This document shows, in pieces, positions 47,103-54,143 of a stretch of DNA of 64,000 nt. Each line of letters begins with the position of its first letter. The first letter of the stretch is position 1. A program made the translations under genes and the position numbers. Origin of the DNA: Palsa-504 sp963753195 (GTDB taxonomy: Bacteria > Actinomycetota > Actinomycetes > Streptosporangiales > Streptosporangiaceae); assembly GCA_963753195.1 (NCBI GenBank), contig CAVWBH010000002.1, positions 124,001-188,000 of the forward strand, read 5' to 3'. Below the pieces are notes generated by a model, which was given only the letters and a program-made list of their open reading frames with translations, did no database searches and was not told where the DNA came from.

Positions 47103-48074
47103 TCAGAGGGTGATGACGACCTTCCCCCGGGCGCGTCCCTCCTCGAGGTACCGGATGGCCTTCGGTGCTTCGCTCAGCGGGTAGCTCCTGTCAATGACCG
47201 GCGTGATCCGCCCGGCCTCGATGAGCTCCTTGAGGACGAGCAGGTCCTCGTGGTTCTCCCGGCAGATGAACGTCGTCAGCTGCTGGCCCACGAACCGGGA
47301 CAGCAGCAGCGCCCGGAGCTGGCGGTCGCTGCCTCCGAGCCATCGGCCGCCGGTCTCGCCTCCGGCGATGACCAGCGTCCCCTTCGGGGTGAGGGCCTGT
47401 CGCAGGCGTGACAGCGACGGGTTCCCGCCGATGTCGAGGATCATGTCGTAGCGCTGCTTGCCGTCGGCGAAGTCCGCACGCGTGTAGTCGATGACGTGGC
47501 CGGCGCCGATAGACCGGACCAGCTCCACCTTTGTGGTGCTGCACACGCCGGTGACCTGCGCTCCGAACGCCGCGGCCAGTTGCACCGCGAAGGTCCCCAC
47601 GCCTCCCGATGCGCCGGTGATCAGCACCGTCTGGCCCGGCTGGACCCGCCCGTGGTCGCGCAGGCCCTGCAGGGCGGTCAGGCCGGAGACCGGGACCGCC
47701 GCGGCCTGTTCATAGGTGAGGTTCGCCGGCTTGGGCGCGAGCTTGTTCTCCGGAGCGCGGGCGTACTCTGCGAAGGCGCCCTGGCCGATGCCGAATACCT
47801 CGTCGCCGGGCTGGAATCTGGTCACCTCGCGGCCGACCGTGGCCACGACCCCGGCGATACTCGTGCCCGGGACCGGGTTCTTGGGCGCGCGGAGGCCGTA
47901 GCCCGCCAGGCGCACCGGGTACGGCAGGCCGGTCATGACGTGCCAGACGCCGCGGTCCACGCTCGCCGCATGGACGCGGACCAGTACCTCGCCGGCGGCT
48001 ATCTCGGGCGCGGCGATGTTCCGGAGCTCGAGCACATCCGCCGAACCGTAGGTGTCCTGGACGATCGCTTTCAT
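47103..48074 (-). CDS. NADPH:quinone oxidoreductase-like MDR protein
   Basis: The 323-residue enzyme starts MKAIVQDTYGSADVLEL. It has the GroES-like domain (EVLVRVHAASVDRG), the NADPH motif VLITGASGGVGTFAVQLA, a TGVCSTTKVELVRSIGAGHVIDY strand and the C-terminal end EEGRARGKVVITL. It lacks the zinc ligands of alcohol dehydrogenases, as the quinone-reductase/zeta-crystallin branch does. It likely reduces quinones or enones. AAGGAGG lies 6 nt before the ATG. Possible operon with the SDR gene. Confidence 0.9.
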   Translation of the reverse strand: MKAIVQDTYGSADVLELRNIAAPEIAAGEVLVRVHAASVDRGVWHVMTGLPYPVRLAGYGLRAPKNPVPGTSIAGVVATVGREVTRFQPGDEVFGIGQGAFAEYARAPENKLAPKPANLTYEQAAAVPVSGLTALQGLRDHGRVQPGQTVLITGASGGVGTFAVQLAAAFGAQVTGVCSTTKVELVRSIGAGHVIDYTRADFADGKQRYDMILDIGGNPSLSRLRQALTPKGTLVIAGGETGGRWLGGSDRQLRALLLSRFVGQQLTTFICRENHEDLLVLKELIEAGRITPVIDRSYPLSEAPKAIRYLEEGRARGKVVITL

Positions 48075-48111
48075 GTGCTGCCTCCTTACCGCCGGGCCGG
48101 CCCGGCGAGCA

Positions 48112-48828
48112 TCAAAGGCTGCCCGTGGGGACCGGCTGCGGTGCGGGCGGCCCGGTCGGGAGCGGGGAGAGGTGGCCCGGGTCAGTGCCGCCGGTGTCCA
48201 GCCGGAACGGCGGGTACTCGTCACGCATCAGGGCGGCGTAGGCAAGTACGCGATAGCACCAGCGGTTCAGCCCCATGACCAGATCGAACATCCGCTGCGG
48301 GTAGCGGCCGGATACCGCCAGGATGACCACGGCGATCACCGCGAGCACGGTGATCAGGCCAACTCCGCCGGTGATCCGCCAGGCCGCGCTCCGGCCGAAT
48401 TCCCAGCCCCCGGCGAAGATCGCCACGATCAGGTACTGCGGCAGGGCGAGCAGCCACCACTTGACCAGGACCAGGCCCCGGCTGAGCCGCTGCGGGTAAT
48501 CCACGCTGAAGTCGGCCGGGTAGGACGGATCCGGCTGCAGGCTGAACGGCGGGTACTTATCGGTGCCGAAGGCATTGATGCCGTAGAAGCCGACTCGCCA
48601 GGACCAGCGCATCACCCCGACGTTGAAATCGAAGAGCGCCCGCGGGTAGCGGCCGGTGAACAAGATCGCGAACCCGGCCGCGACGGTCAGCACGCACACC
48701 GCGCACCACAGGAAGAACAGCACCACGAGGTGCGGGATCACCAGCAGCCACTTGATCAGCCACAGCCACCGGCTCACCGCCGGGTCGAGCTGCGCGTCGA
48801 GCCGGGCGGGGTAAGGCTGAGCGTCCAT
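48112..48828 (-). CDS. DUF4389 membrane protein
   Basis: The 238-residue protein holds two copies of the DUF4389 unit. Each has a helix (WLIKWLLVIPHLVVLFFLW; LVKWWLLALPQYLIVAIF), an LFTGRYPRALFDFNVGVMRW-type or SGRYPQRMFDLVMGLNRW-type segment and a YPPF/EYPPF motif. Function unknown; usually single genes in actinomycetes. ATG follows AGGAGG by about 6 nt. An inverted repeat lies 20 nt upstream (48848-48874) and is a possible operator. Confidence 0.88.
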   Translation of the reverse strand: MDAQPYPARLDAQLDPAVSRWLWLIKWLLVIPHLVVLFFLWCAVCVLTVAAGFAILFTGRYPRALFDFNVGVMRWSWRVGFYGINAFGTDKYPPFSLQPDPSYPADFSVDYPQRLSRGLVLVKWWLLALPQYLIVAIFAGGWEFGRSAAWRITGGVGLITVLAVIAVVILAVSGRYPQRMFDLVMGLNRWCYRVLAYAALMRDEYPPFRLDTGGTDPGHLSPLPTGPPAPQPVPTGSL

Positions 48829-48847
48829 TTGCGAACCTCCTATGCCT

Positions 48848-48874
48848 GACCGCCTGAATTGCCTTCAGGTGGTC
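48848..48874 (-). promoter_or_regulatory. Inverted repeat upstream of the DUF4389 gene
   Basis: Arms of 11 bases (48848-48858 and 48864-48874), one mismatch, 5-nt loop, starting 20 nt before the ATG. It could be an operator or a leader hairpin. The AT-rich tract at 48940-48980 is the most promoter-like region in the next 250 nt. Confidence 0.4.
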
Positions 48875-49139
48875 CGGCAGCGCACGGGTACCTGGCCACC
48901 GTCGGCGGCTGCTCCCCTATGCCTGGCCCGAATCTATACTGGAATCATTAAACTAGCAATAGATTTCCGGTAATTAACGCCAAGCGATAACGCCAGCCAA
49001 GCCGAGGTGCCATAGGGCAGCCCCAGTCCCTCATCGGGCCCGGCTGTCCGTCACTGCCCGCCGGGCACGGCGCGGCGCGAGCTCACCGCAGCGCCCCGGC
49101 CCGAGGTCAGCTCCGGCCCGGGATTCGATCGCCACCAGG

Positions 49140-49318
49140 TCAGCGCGTGTAGCCGAGCCCGTTCGGCATCAAAAAGCCTGCATAGGTGAACTCGGCCAGC
49201 GGCTCGCCGCGCCGCAGGCGGAGGGCGTCGCCCAGTGCGGACGACGCGGGCGGCCGCGCCGCGCTGACCGGGCGGCCCGGCAGATCGGTCCGCCTCAGCG
49301 CCGCGACCGGCCCGTCTC
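49140..49318 (-). pseudogene. C-terminal fragment of an unrecognised gene
   Basis: A minus-strand frame with very G/C-rich third positions ends at the TGA at 49140-49142 and encodes ALRRTDLPGRPV, then LGDALRLRRGEPLAEFTYAG and FLMPNGLGYTR. An in-frame stop just upstream of 49318 cuts it off with no plausible start. The codon pattern and the orderly end say it was once a gene; the family is not recognised. It is the first of three remnants in about 680 nt. Confidence 0.35.
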
Positions 49319-49392
49319 AGGCCCCGGACGCAGGCTTATGTCCACGGCCGAGCACATCGAGGAGCGGCCGCGGCGTTCCCGGGCTCCCGGCA

Positions 49393-49690
49393 TTACTGGC
49401 CGAGGCGCCCGTCGATCCGCTCGCGCAACAGGTCGGCGTGACCCATGTGGCGGGCGTACTCCTCGATCGTTCCGACCAGCGCCTCGCGCAGCGACATCGG
49501 CCCCCCGCCGCTGCCGTGCTGGTTCTCCGGATCCTCGCCGGTGATGTCGAGGCTGGGCGCCCCGGCCACGAACCGCGTGGCGAAGTCCACCTCGGCACGC
49601 CATGCGTCCCACGCCTCCGCGACGACCTGAGGGTCGGGCACGGCGCCATCGAAGTCACCGTCACCGGAGCCGAACAGCCGGGCACGTCCT
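49393..49690 (-). pseudogene. Truncated DUF664/DinB-like protein gene
   Basis: A minus-strand frame reads GDFDGAVPDPQVVAEAWDAW, RAEVDFATRFVAGAPSLDIT, and SLREALVGTIEEYARHMGHADLLRERIDG. This is the C-terminal two-thirds of the DUF664 (DinB-like, mycothiol-dependent) family, with its IEEYARH.GHADLLRE end. About the first 60 residues, including the usual VRHL..VE segment, are missing; upstream the frame carries unrelated sequence. It ends with TAA at 49393-49395. A remnant rather than a functional enzyme. Confidence 0.65.
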
Positions 49691-49704
49691 GGCCTGCCAT
49701 CATC

Positions 49705-49818
49705 ACCCCCGGGCCTGCGGTCTCAGCGGTCCTCACCTACCGGCTCGCGACCTACTGGCTGCCCGTCATCCCCGGCTGGGCCGCCTGGCGCCTCCTGCAA
49801 CAACGAGACTACGTATGA
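49705..49818 (+). pseudogene. C-terminal end of an LPG-synthase-like membrane protein gene
   Basis: A plus-strand segment reads AVLTYRLATYWLPVIPGW followed by AAWRLLQQRDYV and a stop. This is the end of the lysylphosphatidylglycerol-synthase/YbhN transmembrane family (YRL.T.WLP..PGW..). The other about 300 residues of that family are absent. It abuts the DUF664 remnant on the other strand, so the junction near 49690-49705 is a deletion or rearrangement scar. Confidence 0.55.
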
Positions 49819-49859
49819 CGCCCCAGGCGGGTGGATCATGCCGTACGGCTTGCGGGGTG

Positions 49860-49865
49860 TGTAAT
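49860..49865 (+). promoter_or_regulatory. -10 box of the methyltransferase gene, leaderless start
   Basis: TGTAAT ends 7 nt before the ATG at 49873. Confidence 0.45.
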
Positions 49866-49872
49866 GGCTGGC

Positions 49873-50679
49873 ATGGCAGACCGAGTGAGGGCGGAACTCG
49901 GGGCGGTCCAGGAGACGCTGTTCATCCCGCTGGCGGCCCGGGCCCGGGAGACGCGCAGGAGGCGGCCGGTGCTCCGCGACCCGAAGGCGGCCGAGATCAT
50001 GGCCTCCGTCGACTTCGACACGAAGAAGTACGGCCGCGACTGGGGCGGCCCCGTCACCGTCTTGCGCACCGTGATTTTCGATTGCTGGGTCAGCGACTTC
50101 CTCACCGGCCATCCGGGCGGGACTGTCGTGGAGCTCGGGACGGGCCTTAATACCAGGTTTGAGAGGGTCGGCGCCGATCAGGCCCACTGGATCGACCTGG
50201 ATCTGCCGGACACGATCGAACTGCGCCGCAGGTTCTTCGCCGATTCCGGCCGCCGCCGGATGGTGGCTGCTTCGGTGCTGGACCAGGACTGGATGGCTGC
50301 CGTCCGGGCTTGCCCGGGGCCGTATTTCTTCGCGGCCGAAGGCGTGTTTGTCTACCTGGACCAGGCTCCGCAGGTCATCGCCGGCATCGCCAGGACGTTC
50401 CCCGGCGCGCTGATCGCTTTCGACACCTACAGCCAGCGGATGCTCGAGCAGCAGCACAAGCTGGCGGCCAGGAAGAACATGGATGCGCGCTGGGCATGGT
50501 CGTGCGATGACCCGCGCACGCTGGAATCCCTTGGCCTGGAGGTGGTGCAGGAGGCTGCCGTCACGCGGCCGCCCCCCGGACCGCGCAGGCGGCTGCCGCG
50601 CCGGTACCGGTACGCGCTCCCGCTGGCCCGGCGGATCGCGGGTGACCTGGCCACCGTCACGCTCTTCCGGGCCGGCTGA
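49873..50679 (+). CDS. LCM/PPM-type SAM-dependent methyltransferase
   Basis: The 268-residue protein belongs to the leucine-carboxyl-methyltransferase fold family common in actinomycetes (Tcmp/Omt-like). It has TLFIPLAARARETRR, VLRDPKAAEIMASVDFD, GTVVELGTGLNTRFERV, HWIDLDLPDTIELRRRFF, GPYFFAAEGVFVYLDQ and ALIAFDTYSQ. It transfers a methyl group to a carboxyl or hydroxyl of an unknown small molecule. ATG at 49873 fits the leaderless pattern; ATG at 49864 is the alternative. A lone gene beside the scar region. Confidence 0.85.
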   Translation: MADRVRAELGAVQETLFIPLAARARETRRRRPVLRDPKAAEIMASVDFDTKKYGRDWGGPVTVLRTVIFDCWVSDFLTGHPGGTVVELGTGLNTRFERVGADQAHWIDLDLPDTIELRRRFFADSGRRRMVAASVLDQDWMAAVRACPGPYFFAAEGVFVYLDQAPQVIAGIARTFPGALIAFDTYSQRMLEQQHKLAARKNMDARWAWSCDDPRTLESLGLEVVQEAAVTRPPPGPRRRLPRRYRYALPLARRIAGDLATVTLFRAG

Positions 50680-50738
50680 CGGGCGGCCGCTTCCCCGCTT
50701 CGGCGCGCGCTGGCAGCGGGTTCTGCGATCATGAACCA

Positions 50739-51734
50739 ATGCCATCACGACGCGTGGAGTGGGCAGTGGCCGGCGCGCTGGCCGGCTGGGCGGCTGCCCG
50801 GCTGGCGGGCGCTGATCGTCTCCGGTTCGCTGAAGCGTGGGCAGTGCCATTGCTGTCGTTCACCCCGCAGGTCACCGCGGGAGCGTGGGCCGGCGCGCTG
50901 CTGATGAGCGGCGCGGGCCCGGCGGCCGCGACCGCGGTGGCCGGGGCGGCCCTGACCGCCGCGGTAGGCCCTCGCGCGGTGCCGTACCGCCAGCCGCCCG
51001 CGGCGGGGCCCGTGCTGCGGGTCTTGACGGCGAATCTGCTCGTCGGCCGGGCCGGGGCCGAGGCGGTTGTCGAGCTGGTATGCCGTAAGCACGCGGACGT
51101 GCTGTTCGTGCAGGAACTCACCGACGAGGCGGAAGCCAGGCTCAAGCGGGCCGGGCTGTGCGATCTGCTCCCGCACCAGGTGACGCAGCAGCGGCCGAAA
51201 GGCACGCGAGTCAGCATCTACGCTCGCCACCCGCTGCGCGGCGAGCCGTTGGCTGCGCCGGTGTCTGCCGCCCGGCGCACCGCCCGGCTTGACCTTCCGT
51301 CCGGGCAGTTCGTGGAACTGGCCTGCGTACACGCGATGCCACCGAGGCCGCCCTGGTCCCCGAGCGCTGCGGCCCGGTGGCGCAGTCAGCTGTCCGCCCT
51401 GCCCGCGCCCGGTGACGGTCTGCGCATTCTCGCCGGAGACTTCAACGCCACCCTCGATCACGCCCAGTTTCGCCGGCTCCTGCGCCGCGGCTACGTGGAC
51501 GCCGCCAGCCAGGTTGGCCACGGGCTGTCCCTGACCTGGGGACCACGACCCGGCCGGGGCCTGGCCCTGCTCGCCATCGACCACGTCCTCATCGACCGGC
51601 GCTGCGCGGTAGTGACCACATCGGCCCACCGGCTGGCCGGCACCGATCACCGCGCGCTCTACGCCGAGCTCCAGCTCCCTGCCCCGCAGCCGGTGGGACC
51701 AGGCATCGCCGGCCACATCAGTGACCGCCGCTAA
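50739..51734 (+). CDS. Endonuclease/exonuclease/phosphatase-fold membrane protein
   Basis: The 331-residue protein has two membrane helices (about 10-25 and 45-75) and then the EEP domain. Its landmarks are VLRVLTANLLVG, DVLFVQELTDE (Glu), the AARRTARLDL strand, LRILAGDFNATLDHAQF (Asp-Asn), AIDHVLID and AGTDHRALYAEL (Asp-His). All catalytic landmarks of the Mg-dependent family are present. Orientation puts the domain outside or at the membrane face, so substrates could be extracellular nucleic acids, phospholipids or inositol phosphates. The GATCAT hexamer 6 nt upstream again suits a leaderless start. Confidence 0.85.
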   Translation: MPSRRVEWAVAGALAGWAAARLAGADRLRFAEAWAVPLLSFTPQVTAGAWAGALLMSGAGPAAATAVAGAALTAAVGPRAVPYRQPPAAGPVLRVLTANLLVGRAGAEAVVELVCRKHADVLFVQELTDEAEARLKRAGLCDLLPHQVTQQRPKGTRVSIYARHPLRGEPLAAPVSAARRTARLDLPSGQFVELACVHAMPPRPPWSPSAAARWRSQLSALPAPGDGLRILAGDFNATLDHAQFRRLLRRGYVDAASQVGHGLSLTWGPRPGRGLALLAIDHVLIDRRCAVVTTSAHRLAGTDHRALYAELQLPAPQPVGPGIAGHISDRR

Positions 51735-51815
51735 GGCGAGACGGCCGGCCGGGAAGGCGCGCGGCCCGCGTGAGGTTGATGCGGAGACCACCCGCCAGCC
51801 AGAAGGGAATGGCAT

Positions 51816-52121
51816 ATGAAGGCCGCTATCGACGGCACGGTCGTTGCTGATGCCCCGAAGTCCGACCTGATCCTCATCGAGGGCAACTACTACTTCCCGC
51901 CCTCCTCGCTTCGCGCCGACGCGTTCAGCGACAGCCCGACGCCGTACACCTGCCCGTGGAAGGGCGTCGCCCAGTACCACCACATCTCGGTGGCCGGCTC
52001 GGCCCACCACGACGCGGCGTGGAGCTACCCCGACCCGTACCCGGCGTCCTTCACCCGGGTCGGGAAGGACTACTCCGGCTATGTCGCCTTCGACAAGCGG
52101 CAGGTCACGGTGGCCGAATAG
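51816..52121 (+). CDS. DUF427 protein
   Basis: The 101-residue protein is a DUF427 domain: MKAAIDGTVVADA, LILIEGNYYFPPSSL, PTPYTCPWKGVAQYHHISVAG, AAWSYPDPYPASF and GYVAFDKRQVTV. It has the conserved CPWKG and YPDPYP blocks. The fold is a small beta-barrel of unknown function, common in actinomycetes. GGGAA before the ATG is the Shine-Dalgarno. A truncated helix-hairpin-helix gene follows only 2 nt after its stop. Confidence 0.93.
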   Translation: MKAAIDGTVVADAPKSDLILIEGNYYFPPSSLRADAFSDSPTPYTCPWKGVAQYHHISVAGSAHHDAAWSYPDPYPASFTRVGKDYSGYVAFDKRQVTVAE

Positions 52122-52123
52122 CC

Positions 52124-52275
52124 ATGACGTCCCCGGACCCGGGGCTGCCCAGGAACATGGGGGCACCAGCTACGCGCGCGCTGGCCGCGGCTGGGTATAC
52201 CCGGCTCAGCCAGCTCGCCAATGTCCCCGCCGCGGAGCTGGGAAAGCTGCACGGCGTCGGCCCGAAGGCGGGCCG
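52124..52275 (+). pseudogene. Truncated helix-hairpin-helix protein gene
   Basis: From ATG 52124 the frame encodes GAPATRALAAAGYTRLSQLANVPAAELGKLHGVGPKA, the helix-hairpin-helix of small actinobacterial DNA-binding proteins. It then abruptly becomes an Arg-rich string that runs on without likeness. The normal C-terminus (a helix after GVGPKA) is missing. The break is near 52271, where it meets a truncated gene on the other strand. Confidence 0.55.
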
Positions 52276-52279
52276 CCGG

Positions 52280-52433
52280 ACGAGGCGGCGGGCAGTTGGC
52301 CCGGCGGAACAGCGGACGCGTTGTCGATCGCCGAGAGGGCGGAGCGCAGGGCCGAGCGCGCTACGGCGTCCCGCGCCCGGAGCGCTTCGCGCAGGGCCAG
52401 TTCCAGACGCTGGCGGACGGGGCTGGTCGGCAC
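52280..52433 (-). pseudogene. Truncated GatB/YqeY-domain protein gene
   Basis: From GTG 52433 on the minus strand the frame reads VRQRLELALREALRARDAVA and RSALRSALSAIDNASAV, the start of the GatB/YqeY-like family (a tRNA-amidotransferase-related helical domain). After about 50 residues the likeness ends. The normal family length is about 150 residues. The loss is at the junction with the helix-hairpin-helix remnant, so one deletion probably removed both 3' ends. Confidence 0.55.
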
Positions 52434-52497
52434 ACCGGCAACCTTACGGCCAGCCGGGCGCGGCACCGCGGTTGCGGCCGGACGCGCCGGCTGTCGG

Positions 52498-52905
52498 TCA
52501 CTCCTGCGGGGCAGGCCCTGCGGGCCAGGCGCCGGGGACCTCGTACGCCTCGCCCTCGCCCGGCCACGGCGGCATGGTCACGCCGACCGCGGCCAGCGGG
52601 CCGCCGCTGTCCGCCCGGAACTGGAAATGCGTGCCCGCCGGAATGGAGACGCAGGTGCCGGCGCGCAGGTCCACCGTCTCCTCCCGCCCGGCCTGCCGCC
52701 GCCACATCAGCCCGTGCCCGTGCAGGACGTACCAGATCTCCTCGACGAAGCGGTGGGCCACGGGCCGGGAGACCTGGCCCGCGCCGAGCTCGAAATGCGC
52801 CATCGAGCCGCGGCCGAGCCGGAGCAGGACGCGCACATCGGAGCCGTCCGGCGCGACGACATCTGGCGTGCCCGGCAGTTGCATGGTCTGGAACGCCTGG
52901 TCCAT
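52498..52905 (-). CDS. Cupin-domain protein
   Basis: The 135-residue protein is a single cupin barrel: MAHFELGAGQVSRPVAHRFVEEIWYVLHGHGLMWRRQ (first motif), VDLRAGTCVSIPAGTHFQFRADSG (second motif). The His and Glu of the first motif (HRFVEEIWYVL) and His in AGTHFQF are kept, so a metal may bind. Function unknown; many such proteins are isomerases or dioxygenase-like. GTG at 52938 overlapping the upstream carbonic-anhydrase-like stop (GTGA) is an alternative start. It probably follows that gene in one operon. Confidence 0.8.
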   Translation of the reverse strand: MDQAFQTMQLPGTPDVVAPDGSDVRVLLRLGRGSMAHFELGAGQVSRPVAHRFVEEIWYVLHGHGLMWRRQAGREETVDLRAGTCVSIPAGTHFQFRADSGGPLAAVGVTMPPWPGEGEAYEVPGAWPAGPAPQE

Positions 52906-52934
52906 GCCGCTGGAGCCTATTAACCCGGCCGGGT

Positions 52935-53462
52935 TCACAGGTCCACCGGCCGCAGGCTGGCGGCGTACCGCCGGGCCAGGTTGCGGTAGACCGCGCCGTT
53001 CCCCTCCACCCGTTGCTTCGCCGCGCCGGTGACCTCGCCTTTGATCCGCGCCGGGACTCCCATGGCGAGCATGCCGTCAGGGATGATCATCCGAGGCGGG
53101 ACGGTGGCGCCCGCCGCGACCAGCGCCCGGCGGCCGACGATCACGCCGTCGAGCACGATGGCCCCGTTGCCGATCAGCGCTTCTTCCCCGATGACCGCGC
53201 CATGGACCATGCACAGGTGACCGATGGTGGCCCCCTCCCCCACCTCCATCTGCGGGTCCCCGTCGCCGTGCATGATCGTCCCGTCCTGGACGTTCGCGCC
53301 CCGCCGGATCACGATGGGCCCGTTATCGGCCCGCAGCACGGCCCCGTACCAGACCGATGCCTCGGCTTCCACCCGCACGTCCCCGATCAACGTGGCCGTC
53401 GGCGCGATCCACGCGTCCGGGCTGATCTGCGGGCGGCGGCCTTCGAACTCGAACAATGGCAT
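52935..53462 (-). CDS. Gamma carbonic anhydrase-like protein
   Basis: The 175-residue protein is a left-handed beta-helix trimer of the gamma-CA/PaaY/YrdA group. It has repeated hexapeptides (GDVRVEAEASVWYGAVLRAD, VQDGTIMHGDGDP, ATIGHLCMVHGAVIGEEALIGNGAIVLDGVIVG) with zinc-ligand His in IMHGD, IGHLCMVHG. The C-terminal helix follows. It may hydrate CO2 or bind acyl-CoA; many such proteins have lost activity. CATGAT 6 nt before the ATG suits a leaderless start. Possible operon with the cupin gene. Confidence 0.9.
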   Translation of the reverse strand: MPLFEFEGRRPQISPDAWIAPTATLIGDVRVEAEASVWYGAVLRADNGPIVIRRGANVQDGTIMHGDGDPQMEVGEGATIGHLCMVHGAVIGEEALIGNGAIVLDGVIVGRRALVAAGATVPPRMIIPDGMLAMGVPARIKGEVTGAAKQRVEGNGAVYRNLARRYAASLRPVDL

Positions 53463-53468
53463 TCGCCC

Positions 53469-53474
53469 ATCATG
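53469..53474 (-). promoter_or_regulatory. -10-like hexamer of the gamma-CA gene
   Basis: CATGAT on the minus strand ends 6 nt before the ATG at 53462. The match to the TANNNT consensus is weaker than at the other sites. Confidence 0.35.
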
Positions 53475-53575
53475 CACCATGCGGGAAGAGAGGGGCTAGC
53501 GGGAAGAAAGGGGCTATGAGCCCTGGGCCGGCCAGAGGCAACGCCGACCAGGATCAGGACCCCTCAGGGCCCAAA

Positions 53576-54121
53576 TCAGGGTCGGCCACGGCCGAAATGG
53601 CCATGGTGCGCGGAGGCGTCGTGAGATCCCTTAAACCAGTTAGCCGTCCGCTGCGGGGGCAGGAAGGCCGGGGGCCAGCCGGGCCGGAACGAGCGGGGCG
53701 ACCGCCACGGCTCCCCGGCGACGGGACGCAGCGTCGGCCCAGGGTAAGAGATGACCGGGGAAGCAGGCGATGGCGCCGCCTGATTAGTCGTCCCGCGCCG
53801 GGGGGCGGCCCCGGTCGCCGGCTGGTACTCGGCTTCCGGCACCACACGGGCAGGGCTGGCCGACGGTGCGGGCGTGGCCGCAGGCGAGGATACGGCGGGC
53901 GACGGGGGCGCCGCCGTACTCTGGGCCCCGACCACGGGCACCGCGGGCGGGGCGATGGCGAGCTGCTGGCTGCCTCCCGAGGTGACCGTGAGCGTGACGC
54001 CAGCCCCCGTGATGGCCAGCACACCGGCCGCCGTGGCCACCGCCGACCGGAAGCTCAGCTCCTCCATCCGGGCGTAGACCGCGCGCTTAAGCACGGCGGC
54101 CCAGCCGGTCCCCTGATTCAC
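53576..54121 (-). CDS. Hypothetical protein with one hydrophobic segment and a Pro/Ala-rich body
   Basis: The 181-residue product has a charged start (WAAVLKRAVYARMEELSFR), one hydrophobic stretch (SAVATAAGVLAITGAGVTLTVTS) and then about 120 residues rich in Pro, Ala, Ser and Arg with no motif. The N-terminal half shows the codon bias of a real gene; the second half is low-complexity. Start is GTG at 54121 with TATCGT 8 nt upstream. It lies just downstream of the xylulokinase gene, without overlap. Family not recognised. Confidence 0.45.
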   Translation of the reverse strand: MNQGTGWAAVLKRAVYARMEELSFRSAVATAAGVLAITGAGVTLTVTSGGSQQLAIAPPAVPVVGAQSTAAPPSPAVSSPAATPAPSASPARVVPEAEYQPATGAAPRRGTTNQAAPSPASPVISYPGPTLRPVAGEPWRSPRSFRPGWPPAFLPPQRTANWFKGSHDASAHHGHFGRGRP

Positions 54122-54143
54122 GACAAAGCACGATACATGGGTA

